Assembly (NCBI GenBank): GCA_001972305.1
Contig: BDDD01001767.1
Coordinates: forward strand, 394,292-458,291
DNA: 64,000 nt
Source: Cephalotus follicularis
Taxonomy: Eukaryota > Streptophyta > Magnoliopsida > Oxalidales > Cephalotaceae
Reading direction: 5' to 3'
Every line of letters begins with the position of its first letter. The stretch's first letter is position 1. Positions 46,586-57,810 of this stretch are shown here, piece after piece. The notes beneath the pieces were generated by a model. It saw nothing but the letters and a program-made list of their open reading frames with translations, did no database searches and had not been told where the DNA came from. A program made the position numbers and the translations under genes.

Positions 46586-47700
46586 GTGACTGAATGGGTG
46601 CGTGGTCCAAAATATCGTCTTGAAAGAATTAATAATCAACAAGCAACCATGGCTGACGAACGACCCATCCAAACTCTGCGTGATAGATTCTATCCTGCAA
46701 GGATAGCGCAACCATCCTGTATCCAGTTACCTGCACCTCAGGGTAACAATTTTGAGCTGAAATCCTGGTTTATTAGCATGCTCCCTCATTTTCATGGGTT
46801 ACCAAATAGGGATGCATATCTCTACCTTCGTGAGTTAGAGGAGGTATGTGCCCTCATGAAACTCCAGCAACTCTCCGATGATACTATCAAATTGCGATTC
46901 ATAAAATTTTCTCTCAAAGATGGAGCTAAGAAGTGGCTCTACAGTCTCCCCAATGGTTCCATCTCTACATGGGATCATTTCACTATTTCATTCCTAAAGA
47001 ATTCTTTCCTCTCCATAAAACCAATAAGTTTAGGAACAACATTCTCCAGTTTCATCAGAGACCCAACGAATCATTCTCTAGGTGTATGAAAAGATTTAAA
47101 GACCTCCTCTTATAGTGTCCTCGTCATGATCTGAATACTTGGAATTTATGCTAAATCATCTATGAAGGCATCGATTACCAGACCAAGAAATTGGTCCAGT
47201 CGATGTGTCTTGATGGGTTCACCTCATATAGCGATGAAAATGAGGCTTGGAATATCCTACTAGATTTGGGTGAGAGAACTAAGGAGTGAGAATATACTCA
47301 AGTGATGGAGAGAGCTCTACCGAGTAAGGGATACGTTATAGAAGGAACAATGGCCAAGGAGGCACAGTTATACAGTCTCCTTAAGAGATTAAAGTCGATA
47401 GTTAGGGGACCTGAGCAAGTAAGTCACATAAACCAGAGCACTCTCATGTGTTCTTGGTGTGCATCACCGGGTCATGCTGTTAAAGAATGCCCGAGCTACT
47501 ATGAAAGTCAATACCCTCATGAGAATGTAGCCACTATGAATCAATACAATCCGTATAGTAACACTTATAATCCGGGTTGGAGAAATCATCCAAACTTCTC
47601 ATGGAGTCAACGGCAAAACGCGAGAGGACCTACGAATTTTTTGGGGAAAAATTCACACTTTTCCAGGTAACCTTCGAGCTTCTCTGGCTAGTCTACACCT
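46586..47700 (+). pseudogene. Athila-like gag (fossil)
   Basis: Contains IQLPAPQGNNFELKSWFISM, FHGLPNRDAYLYLRELEEVC, IKLRFIKFSLKDGAKKWLYSL and NGSISTWDHFTISFL, the ordered blocks of Athila gag, followed by a zinc knuckle CSWCASPGHAVKEC (47449-47491) and an Asn/Tyr/Pro-rich tail. Broken, with a few breaks. Confidence 0.88.
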
Positions 47701-48109
47701 CAGCAGACCTTTCAAATAATGTCCGGCCTCAAATAATGTCCGACCATCCTTCCCACCACAAAACCAGTTTCACAATAAACAATCACCTAGATTGTTGAAC
47801 CAAAGGGAAGACACTTCTAGGATTTCCTTGCTAGAAAACAGCATGGAGCTTCTCATGAGCATGATAACTAGCCAGCATTACATGGAGAAGTAAATCTCTC
47901 AGCTCGCATCTGCTCTGCATGAAAGAGAGAAAGGCAAGATGCCTTCCTAGCCAGACCCTAATCCAAGGTCTGCCATGAACCATCCCGCTCACACCAAACC
48001 GACCTTGAATACGCAAGGCTCCTCTTCCTCCTCTGGCCCATCCAAACAAGTTTTAGCCTTGAGAAGTGGAAATGAGTACCAACCAGCGGATCAAACATAG
48101 AATTTAAGT

Positions 48110-48960
48110 GAGCAATTGGTCGAATCCTCTGCGCAAGGAAATTTAAATGAACAGCTGGCTGAGTCATCTAACCAACCAGAGAAGTTAAGCGCACAAGAGG
48201 AATCGAGGGAAGAAAAAGAGGAAGAAAATAAGGAACAAACTGCGATGTTACCTGAGCGTTCATATGATCCCCCAATTCCTTTCCCAAAGAGTTTGCAAAA
48301 TAAGAAAGCTTCAGCAATGGAACAGATCATAGAAACGTTTACACTAGTCCAAATCAACATCCCCTTGCTAGAAGCAATTGCTCAGGTGCTCTCTTGTGCA
48401 AAAGTCCTAAAAGACTTAAGCACTAAAAAGAGGATCCCTCAGACTCTAAAAAAGGCTTTCTTGGCAGCCAATATCAGTGCAATGTTTTCTCAAACCATGG
48501 TACAAAAGTATAAAGACCCTGGCTGCCCGACAATCTCTTGTGTCATCGAGAACACCAAAATTGAACATGCTTTGCTCGATTTAGGAGCAAGTGTGAACTT
48601 ATTGCCATCATCTGTCTACGAGAAGTTTAGTTTAGGAGAGTTGTGCCCGACCACCATGACTTTGTAACTGGCGGATAGATCGGTGAAAGTACCAAAAGGA
48701 AAACTTAAGGATTGATTAATCAAGGTTGGTGAGTTTTTCTTCCCTGTCAACTTTGTCGTTTTAGATACCCAGTTTGTTGCGAATATCAAAGATCAAATCC
48801 CAGTTATCCTTGGTAGACCATTCTTGGCCACTAGTAATGCTTTGATCAATTACTGAAATTGTCTTATGAAGTTGAGTTTTGGGAAGTCGTCAATGGAATT
48901 TAACATCTTCCATTTAGGAAAGCATCTAGCTGACTTTGATGAAGTCTACGTGATACATTC
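48110..48960 (+). pseudogene. Athila-like linker and protease, copy 2 (fossil)
   Basis: An acidic Gln/Glu-rich linker, then RSYDPPIPFPKSLQ, VQINIPLLEAIAQVLSCAKVLKDL, KYKDPGCPTISCVI and the protease block ALLDLGASVNLLPSSVY. This is the usual gag-to-protease layout in Athila. Broken, with a few breaks. Confidence 0.88.
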
Positions 48961-48977
48961 AATTCCTGACACCACTG

Positions 48978-49345
48978 ACACATATTTTAACATTGATCTT
49001 GATGGAAATTTTTGTGAGTGTATGAGGGAATTCGAAGAAGTGGAAGCCATTCAAAAGGAAATGTTGATGTGGCTGGAAAATGGGATCATTAATCCTACTT
49101 CGGATAGTGACAGGGATCATTTATACCATTTCACTCACAAACTTGCCACGCTTGACCAAACGTACTTTGACGTAGACTTTGATAGAAGCTTTAATGAGTG
49201 TATGAGGGATTTTGAGGAAGTGGAAGTTACTGAAAAGGAAATTTTAAGTTGGTTGGACAATGAGATTATTTATCCCATCTCGGATAGTCAATCGGATCAT
49301 CTATCCCATTTTACTCATAAACTTACAACGCCTTACCATCCTTAA
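48978..49345 (+). repeat. Tandemly duplicated 61-residue module, Athila copy 2
   Basis: Two units with a 183-bp offset. Unit 1 reads TYFNIDLDGNFCECMREFEE...KEMLMWLENGIINPTSDS; unit 2 reads TYFDVDFDRSFNECMRDFEE...KEILSWLDNEIIYPISDS. The IIYPISDS end resembles the segment that leads into RT in full Athila elements. Both Athila copies share the duplication, so it predates their amplification. Confidence 0.75.
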
Positions 49346-49349
49346 ACTA

Positions 49350-50850
49350 GTTGTTTGCATATTAAGGTCTAAACAGGATAGAGGGTGCATTTTCCTTGAT
49401 CAAATGTTTGACTGGCTGGCTGACCACAACCATTACGGTGTTCTTGATGGAATTTATTGGTGGAGATCCCGTTGGGACGATTCTTATATTGTTAAAACTG
49501 TTTACTCACATGATGTTTTTTAGATTTGTAATTCAGGTACTGAAGATGCGTTCAAGGTGAACGGGCAGCGGTCGAAGAAGTTTCTCGAGTTTACGGCTGC
49601 ATAAGTGGAAGAGGCCATGGACCTACATGAGCCTCTATATTTCGAGCCTCCATGATCATATTCGGCAAACCTTACCCCTATTATTCATTAATTTATTTCA
49701 TTGCTTCAGAATATATTTCTTGATCATTCACTGTTATTTTTTGTAGTAGTTTTTAGTACATTGTGGACAATGCAAAGTGTAAGTATGGGAGGGGTTTAGT
49801 ACTAATGTTCATTTTAATTTTGAAAGTAGGAATAAATGTTGATGTTCTTAGAAATAATAGAAACCCCATAGGAGAAATAATAAAAATTTTGTTTCAAGGA
49901 AAAAAAAGGAATACATCTCAAGGTAGGAGTTTGTGCAAAGATAAATGAAAATATGAATAAAGAGACCTATCTTGTATGTCTTTAAAGTTTCATAAATCTT
50001 ATTAAGGAAGAGGACACGGAATTGATGTTCTTGCATATAAAAAAAGAAGAAGAAAAGAAGAAAAATAATGTTTATTTTACCTCTTTGAATTCAGTCTTGG
50101 TCTGTAGCCTATTTGATTCGAGTAAGTAAGCCTCAGAGATGTTTTACACCTAGTTCATTAAAGCCAACTGGCTTGAGAGTAACTGGTCCAAAACTCGCTA
50201 CATGAGTCTTATAGAAAGCTTAAGAGGATAAGACATTGCACAAATTTAAGTTGATAAAATTTTTATTGATATCATGTGCAGATTATTGTAGAATCTAAAG
50301 CTACTTAGTAATTTGGGTGTCTGGTGTATGCTCCATCCATGTCATTCAAACCAAAATTAGTGGTAGAATGAGTTCAATAAAAGAAAATGAAAAGAAAAAG
50401 AAAAAAAATGTAAGTGCTAAAGTTCTTTGTCTGACTCCAAAGTAGGATTTTATGTTACTGAGAATGCATATCTTGATTGGTAAATAGTGTGGAAAAATTC
50501 AGTAAAGACTCCATAATTGAGATGTGTTATGATTCTAGAACTTGGAGCAAGATAATAAAATTCAAGTATGGGGGTTGCCTATAAATTTTTAAGTGGAGAT
50601 TCATTTAACCTACTGGCAAAGTTATGATGAACTGAATTTTGTGTGTTTATTCGCTGAAAACACTCATGAGACAAAACTCGTCCACTAGGGACACCTAGGG
50701 GTTTAAAGGCTTGTTGCATATGCTAAATGTAATCGTGATTCCTACAAAAGTGAGTTATGGTTTTTGTTTTTGTTTTTTGTTTTTATTTTATTGATTTAGC
50801 TTTCCGTTTCAATTGCTTGAGGACAAGCAATGTGTAAGTATGGGGGAATT
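49350..50850 (+). other. Non-coding 3' internal region and polypurine tract of Athila 2
   Basis: After a short coding-like remnant (DQMFDWLADHNHYGVLDG) there is about 1.3 kb with no recognised domain. It has an A-rich stretch (50040-50070), a G/A run (50384-50410), a T/G run (50758-50790) and ends with gtgtaagtatgggggaatt, the polypurine tract just before LTR 50851. Confidence 0.75.
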
Positions 50851-52332
50851 TGTTAAGCGTAAAAATGTGTTATTTTGAAGGAGATGTTTATGAGGTTTTT
50901 ATGCTTGGAACAGACTACTTTGGTTGTGTTTTATTGATTTTTAGGTACAAAGCCAAAAGGATCAAAATGCATTAATACTAGTCAAATTGGCGCGAATTGA
51001 AGACAAAAAGATCAAAACTTGAAGAATTGACAATTTTCTATAGAAAACAGGATAAAGCGTCGATGGGTTCCAATTAAGCGTCGACGCTTGGACACAAAGC
51101 GATGACGAAAGCCTTTGAGCAACTCCCACAACTCTCTGTACTAAAGCATCGACGGGGTCCAAGAAAGCGGCGACGCTTAACACTATAATTTGCAATATAC
51201 AAGTCGACGCATAGTGCGAGGTCTGCCTTCAACATATTAAAGCGTCGACTCCATTCATGATACCGTTGACGCTTATGACAAGTCAGGTGATAAAAAATGG
51301 AAAGTTTTGGATTTTTATTCAGATTGTAATAATTAGATTAATTAGGTTAAACTTTATTTATGTTTTTATGCATGTTTAACAATACGAAAGGAAGAGAGGC
51401 CGACCATAAAAAGAGTCGACTAGTGTACATAGCTGCCTCCTCCTCCTCCTTCTTCTTCTTCTGTTTTTGTAGTTTTATTTACCATGTTTTGTACCTAAAC
51501 TTTCAAGGTTTTTAGGGTTAGAACAAAGCCATTAGAATTGATTCAACTCCACTAATAAAAATTCTTGACTTTTTGATTTGTTCTTCAATTTTTCGACATC
51601 TCCCACACTTTGTATGTCTGATTAAAATCCACATACACTTTGTCTGTGAAGAAGAAAGTTGTTGAATGAATGGTGTTTATATGAAATCAATGGATGTCTA
51701 CTCATACGATTTGTCATGTTGAACACATTCCGTATAGACCTAGCATGTCTACTCATACGATTTGTCGCCGATGCCACACTCCGTATAGACCTAGCATGAC
51801 TACTCATACGATTTGTCATCACAGTCGCACTCCGTATCGACCTAAGAGCTGTTGATTATCAAGGTTTGATCAATCAAGTAAGTGAGTTTCTCAATATAAT
51901 CAATGGTGAGTTTCTATTCCCTAAAACCGATTTAATCTTGCATATTTTATCCAGTTTATTTCTTGCTTTGATTAGTTCATAATTTTGCATGCTTTATTTA
52001 TGTTAGATTTCAATACAATGGTTGTAACCGTCGACGCCTACCTCGTAAGCATCGATGCTTTAAGTGTTTTCTTTGATTGTTGATGCTTTCCGTGCTTTTA
52101 ATTATACCGTCGACGCCTTGCATTTAAGCGTCGACGCTTTTGTCGCCTGTTTCAACTATTAGTTTAATTTTGCATGTTTAGGAGTAGATTTTGATAATCA
52201 ACCTCAGTTTTGCATACTTTTCCTGGGTTGGATAAATTAAAATTAATTTAACTTATTTCCTAGTGTTCGACCCGTTACTGCACAACCGTGCACTTGCAGT
52301 ATAAATTTAATTCTTTTCAAAATTCGTGAACA
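50851..52332 (+). mobile_element. 3' LTR of Athila-like element 2
   Basis: Starts TGTTAAGCGTAAAAATG and ends TTCGTGAACA, 1482 bp, colinear with 44852-46355. The flank after it (gtaga) leads directly into a minus-strand Tat-like RT, so the Athila array sits in or next to a Tat-like element. Confidence 0.88.
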
Positions 52333-52985
52333 GTAGACCTTTATATTTCTCCCGATTTGGGGTTGAAATATCTTATTGACCAATCGTTGGTAGGTCGCTC
52401 CAGCATTTTTTAAACCGAAGGGAATGACTTTATAGCAATACATACCATTGTCTATGATGAAGGCTGTCTTGTTGTCATCTAGTCCATATATAAGAATCTG
52501 ATTGTGGCTAGAATAAGCATCCAAGAAACTAAGCATCCTATAGCCGAAAGTCGCATCCACTAGCTGATCAATCTTTGGGAGTGGAAAGTGATCTTTGGGG
52601 CAGGCCTTGTTGAGGTCTGTAAAGTCTATACACAATCTCCACTTGCCGTTTGCTTTCTTGACTAGTACCGGGTTCACCATCTAGTCAGAGTACTGCACTT
52701 CCCTGATAAAGCCTGCTTGCAGAAGTTTATTCACCTCTACCTCCATTGTTTGTTGCCTCTCTGGGACAAAATTTCTCTTGTTCTGCCTTGTCGGGGTCTG
52801 CGCTGGATCCACACTGAGTTTGTGAACCATTATTTCAGGGCTGATCCCAGTGATCTCCTCTGCAGACCAGGCGAATACATCTTTATTATTTTTGAGGAAC
52901 ATAATTAGTTCCTCTTTCTCGACATCTCCCAGCTGAGAACCAATCTGAATTACCTTCTTATAAAGGCACTTGCACCACATCCTCC
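52333..52985 (-). pseudogene. Tat-like reverse transcriptase (fossil)
   Basis: Blocks NKDVFAWSAEEITGISPEIMVHKL, NKLLQAGFIREVQYSD, NPVLVKKANGKWRLCIDFTDLNKACPKDHFPLPKID and YCYKVIPFGLKNAGATYQRLVN are characteristic of the Tat (Ogre/Retand) group. It is cut by the Athila LTR before the catalytic box. Broken, with a few breaks. Confidence 0.88.
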
Positions 52986-53099
52986 ACCGGTTATGGACGC
53001 TCGGGTTCTACCTCTTCTCTGAGCTCCACATTTGCTATGGAAAAGGCATTTTCCTTCCCCTTATTCTTCACAACAGTCTAATAGATCTACCTTACAGCT

Positions 53100-53602
53100 T
53101 GCTGATCTTCTCTGACTTACCCCAGACCAAACCTGATGGGGAATTTTACCAACAAGTGCCTCATAGACACTATCGCCTCCACTGTGTTCAGTCGTGGGTG
53201 CCCGATTACTGCGTTGTAAGAGCTTGGTGTATCAACTACACGGAAAGTCAACTGCACCTGGGTTAGACGAGGAGATGTGCCTACTATGACAGACAAGCCA
53301 ATGGATCCCAGAGGATGGACTATCTCTCCCACAAAACCCATTAAAGGAGTTTTCACCGTCTCAGCTGGTCTTCCAGAATTCTTAGATGATCAAAGGCCGA
53401 TTTAAAGAGGATGTCTGCAGAGCTCCCATTGTCTACGAGAACTCTTTTCATGGTGAATAACTCCACCAGAAGAGTGATCACAACTAGTCATTATGAGGGA
53501 GACGTACTCCCTCCAAATCCGACTCTGAGAAGGATATTACCTCCTCTTCTCCACCAATCTTCAACCTTTTTCCTGGTGCGTGTTGTTACTACATGGAAAA
53601 AG
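53100..53602 (-). pseudogene. Tat-like protease region (fossil)
   Basis: Contains QVQLTFRVVDTPSSYNAVIGHPRLNTVEAIVS, the protease C-terminal block of Tat elements (normally YNAILGRPWL). The upstream active-site side lies near the boundary with the nested element. Confidence 0.72.
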
Positions 53603-56204
53603 TGTGATGACCCGTCCCTCAGGATAGCCACCACGGACGAATCGGCCGGAAGGAAGGAGGAATTTCCCATCTCCTCTAATCCAAAAACGCCACGCATGCC
53701 AGAAGAAACACACGGCAGAGAAGGGACAAAGAAGGAATGGCATAACTGTAAATAACCCTAACATAAAACCATTTCCCAAAACTCATCATTTAACTAAAGG
53801 AAACACGCACCACAACCACTGCCCAAACGCACTGTTCAACTACAGGAACATGCCAGAGGATGGAGCCAGGGTAGAGAACGCAACACTACATCTTGCCAGG
53901 GGTCTCGGGCAGGGGATGCCAACACCACACAACACAACACGACATAACACAAGCCAGGCCTGCACCTCCATCCTAAAACATGCCTTCCCCGGACGAGCCA
54001 TCCTCGGGCATGTCCTCATTGGATGACTAACCTCGGACATGTCCTCCCCGGGCACGACCTCCCCGGGCATGGCCTCCCCAGGCATGTCATCCCCGGGCAT
54101 GTCCTCCTCGGGCATGTCCTCCCTGGACAACACGTTCTCCTCGAACGTCTTCTCGGACAACATGTTCTCCTCGGACAAAACTCGACGACAAGTGCCAGAC
54201 CACACATAAACCAACCTAGCCTTAACAACCATGAGGTCAAAACACGAGTCCCACAGGCTGACCCCCGCCCTGGGGAGATCCCCCGACCTGCCCGACCTCG
54301 GGTAACCTTCGCAATAAACAAGCAGAAGATCGTAACACAGCATTTCAAGTAAAAAAACGAAATCTCATCATTAAACACAACAAATCATCTCAAGAATACA
54401 TCATATTATCATTTCAAAATAATATATATCATGTTCACAAAATGTCGTCCCCGGCTCAAAAGCCGAGGACCCATACAAAAGAATATCATTTCCTCCTCAG
54501 GCCGAGGACCATACAACAAAAGAATAAACCCCATATGCCCCCATGAATGCATGCAAGGACGAGCCCGTGAAGCCGGCAGCTCTGCTCATCCCCCGCAGAC
54601 TACCTTATCAACCCAAAAGACTGCCCTGGCAGCCACAGCAGCTTCCTCTACAAAACAATTGGGAGGGGATTAGTCCAAATGACTAGTGAGCATGAACAAG
54701 CATTCTCCAGAGCATCCACAACCACTGGATGCACAAGAAAAAATATATATAATCAAGCCCCACTGGGCAAAATAGAACAAGTCAGAGGAAAACAAAAGGA
54801 ATACAAACTCAACAATATCACAAGACTCCACTCCTCAGAGTCTGCCAAAGGAAAAGAGAGTCAAACATCAATAAGTAGAGGATTCCAACAAACGTAACAT
54901 CACAAGTAAAACAACTATGCCCAAGATAAATAAGAGAAGAAGAACAACATCACAATATCCCGTGGTCAGCCGCCATACCAAGCAAAACACACACATCTAT
55001 CCAGGCCACAGCCAGCTAACATCTATCCGGACATCGTCCGCTAGTATCTATCTGAGCCACAGCTCGCTAGAACATCACATATCCGTGGTTTGCCACCATA
55101 CCAGGCAAAACACACACACCACCTATCCAGGCCTTGCCCACTAGAATCTATTTGGACCTCGTTCGCTAGTATCTATCCGAGCCACAGCTCGCTAACCCCG
55201 GCCAAATGGGAAGGAACGGAGGACCTGCTACACTCACACTCAGCATACCATCATAGACACTAGTACACCGTAGATCTAGGTCCAAAACCCAGGGGTAGTT
55301 CCCACATAGCCTCCCATCATAGACAATGAGAATACTAAGGAGAGTTGATCCTCGGACGTACCCTTTTACCACCAATCGTAACCCATGGACCAAGTCCGCA
55401 CATCCCAGTGCATCCCACATATCAGAGGAACCAAGAATAGAAAGAAGAGATCGTCTGACGCAAACAACAACTGTCAAAGGAACAACATACATTCAACCCA
55501 AGAACCATCTGAGCTCTCAAGCTCTGCCAAGAACAGGATAACAACATAAACAAGAGTAACAAGGATCCAAATCCCACAGAAAACGTTCAACCAGAGGATA
55601 ACAACAGGCTACCAAAATATCAAGTAAAGGAAAGAGGAGAATGTCCCACTCACAAATCGTCTCAAGCTACCGTCGACCAACCCCAAGATGCTCTGTCACA
55701 GCAACAGGTTCCTCGTCTGCAAGCTAACACATACTAGATCGAGAAGAATACATAACACATGCATGAACAGAAAACACAACCAGCCAAACCAGGCTATCAT
55801 CCTTCTCCTCGGCTCCAGCGCAACATGCCACCACACAACACAACCAGGGAAGAGGAGAGCTCACATTCACAACTCAAAAGCAAAAGAGGGCAACCAAAAC
55901 GCTCATGGAAGAAGGGGAAAGAAGAAGAAGAAGAAACCAGCTCTCTCTCACTTCTCTCTCTCAAAGCCGAACTCCACTAACCAAGAAGGCACTGTCAGCC
56001 CACTTACCAACTCCCATCTTATCATCATCACCTTGGGAAAAACACAAAGCTTCTCCAAGAAGCTAATCCATATATCATATAATAATCCAAAATAATCATG
56101 TCCACATGTTTAAATAACTTACCACAATTCCCACTTAAGTCCTTTCCATGTGCCAAACAAGGCCTTAATTTATAATCCTTTAAAAATAGGTACGGGGTAT
56201 TACA
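53603..56204 (-). mobile_element. 3' LTR of the gag-only element (2.60 kb)
   Basis: Inverted ends tgtgatgacccgtcc and acggggtattaca. Contains a 15-bp minisatellite (54033-54125) and a cluster of ctatccgagccacagctcgc units (55000-55200). Frames through the minisatellite give Pro/Gly/His-rich collagen-like strings and are not genes. Confidence 0.88.
54033..54125. repeat. 15-bp minisatellite, about 6 units
   Basis: Unit gtcctccccgggcat with point variation. The other LTR has about 9 units at the matching place. Confidence 0.9.
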
Positions 56205-56219
56205 TCCTCCCCACCTTAG
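56205..56219 (-). other. Polypurine tract of the gag-only element
   Basis: Minus strand CCTAAGGTGGGGAGGA directly before LTR start TGTAATACCCCG. Confidence 0.8.
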
Positions 56220-56299
56220 GAATTTTGTCCCCTAAATTTAAAACACAGGTGGAACACTCATAACCAAAACATGATCCGAAGAAACAAACTTACCTTCAT

Positions 56300-57640
56300 C
56301 CTCAGCAGGAGTGGTAAGGTATGTACTCGTCTTCAAATTGTACACCCTTGCAGTGTCCATAGGTCTTCCAGGTGGTCTGCTACTACCAGCTCCTGAACCA
56401 GAGGCTTGCCGAGCAGCCGCTCCACTACCCGGTGCACCCAACTGATTGGTCCTCTACGCTGGTTCTCTGGCCATCGACTATACATCCGAGGATGCAAATC
56501 CTTGTGTTCCCGTTGCACCCTGTAACCTTAACGGACATTGATTCCTCAAATGCCTGGTCTGCCCACATTGGCAACAAGAACGTGTCTCCACTCCACATTA
56601 ACCAAAATGGTGTCGACCACACTACTGACAACGTGAAGGCGACGAAAAGGCTGCTATACCCTCCATCTCAGGAGTTCCATGAGAAAAACTAGGGACCGGA
56701 GCCTGAGTCCGCTGCTGGGGTGATCCTCCCCAACTCCCCTTACCAACTGGTCCACTGGCAGACGAAGGTCCCTTCGTCCTCTGATTCTTGGAGGGACTCT
56801 CCTCCACTTCAAGATTCGAAGCAGACCATTTCTGTCCTCGGTCCTGTCTGCTCCTCTGCTCATTTATGCTTAGCTCAACCCTCGTGGCCAACTCCACCAG
56901 ATTACCAAAAACATTCCAATCAATTGTTGCTACAGAATGTCGTATCTCCGGCTTTAAGCCGTCCAAAAACCTTTGGCATCTCTCCTCCTGGTCAGCTACA
57001 AAGGCAGGAGCAAAATGAGACAACTCCAAAAACTTATGCTCATACTGTGCCACCGACATAGAACCCTGATACAAACGCAAGAATTCCCTCCTCCTCTCCT
57101 GGACATAGGTACGAGGAAGAAAATGTTGACGGAACTCCTTCTTGAACAAAGCCCAGGTGATCTCCAGTGGATCCTCAAACCTAGCACTCAAAACTTCCCA
57201 CCAATGCAAGGCTCCTTACTCCAACAAAAAGGACGCATTGCCTACCCGCTGGTCCACGGATATATCAATCCTTTCAAATGTCCTTTCCAAACGGTTTAAC
57301 CAAGTCTCTGAATCAGTGCGGTTACCAGATCCTTCAAAAACAACCACTCCAAGGCGCTGCATACGCTCAAGCGGCAAAGGTTGAGGTCTAACTGCCCCAA
57401 CGGTTTGAGCCCAAACGGTAAAAGTCTGTAACAGCTCAGACTGACTTCCCGCAATAATCGAAGGTGGTACTTGAGAAGCAGACTGCCCAGCATGATCCTC
57501 GACCTCTGTCGGCCTGCTTTCCCCCGGCCTCAACTCCAGGATTTGCCTGCACATCCGGCTGAACATTCTGTGGTTCCCGATCCCCAGCTGGCCTAGAGGT
57601 TGCTCTGCCCCCAATCCGGCCACGACCTCTGGTGCCACTA
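56300..57640 (-). pseudogene. Gag of the gag-only Gypsy element (fossil)
   Basis: Blocks in order: PLPLERMQRLGVVVFEGSGN, WLNRLERTFERIDISVDQRV, HWWEVLSARF, WALFKKEFRQHFLPRTY, YEHKFLELSHFAPAFVADQE, RFLDGLKPEIRHSV, a Ser/Gln-rich basic linker, and a zinc knuckle CCQCGQTRHLRNQC (56537-56577). The capsid blocks are Tekay-like. No protease motif follows before the polypurine tract. Broken, with about two breaks. Confidence 0.88.
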
Positions 57641-57796
57641 CAACGCATCATCCTTCACACACAAGCCAAGAAACCACCGTAACAACACGTTCTATATGTA
57701 TGCCATGCATGAAATACAAAACCCAACATATAAAACCCCAGAAAGCATCAACACACAACAAGAAGTAAAAACATGCACTAGAACCACAAACCGATC

Positions 57797-57810
57797 TCTC
57801 TGATACCAAC
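57797..57810 (-). other. Primer binding site, tRNA-iMet type
   Basis: Minus strand GTTGGTATCAGAGA adjoins the LTR end; sets orientation and the right LTR boundary. Confidence 0.85.

Larger units (their letters stand above)
44852..52332 (+). mobile_element. Athila-like element 2, pol-less, both LTRs present
   Basis: LTR 44852-46355, tRNA-Asp-type primer site, gag, protease, a duplicated module, long non-coding 3' part, polypurine tract, LTR 50851-52332. RT, RNase H and integrase are not present, and element 1 has the same arrangement, so this looks like a non-autonomous Athila subfamily. Its left LTR is also the right LTR of element 1. LTRs differ at very roughly one position in ten over the first 250 bp (by eye), suggesting several million years. 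Coding parts are broken, with several breaks. Confidence 0.85.

Noticed and set aside
54023-54352. Collagen-like Pro/Gly/His-rich frames (also 58101-58457)
   Set aside because: They are readings of the 15-bp minisatellite on both strands.
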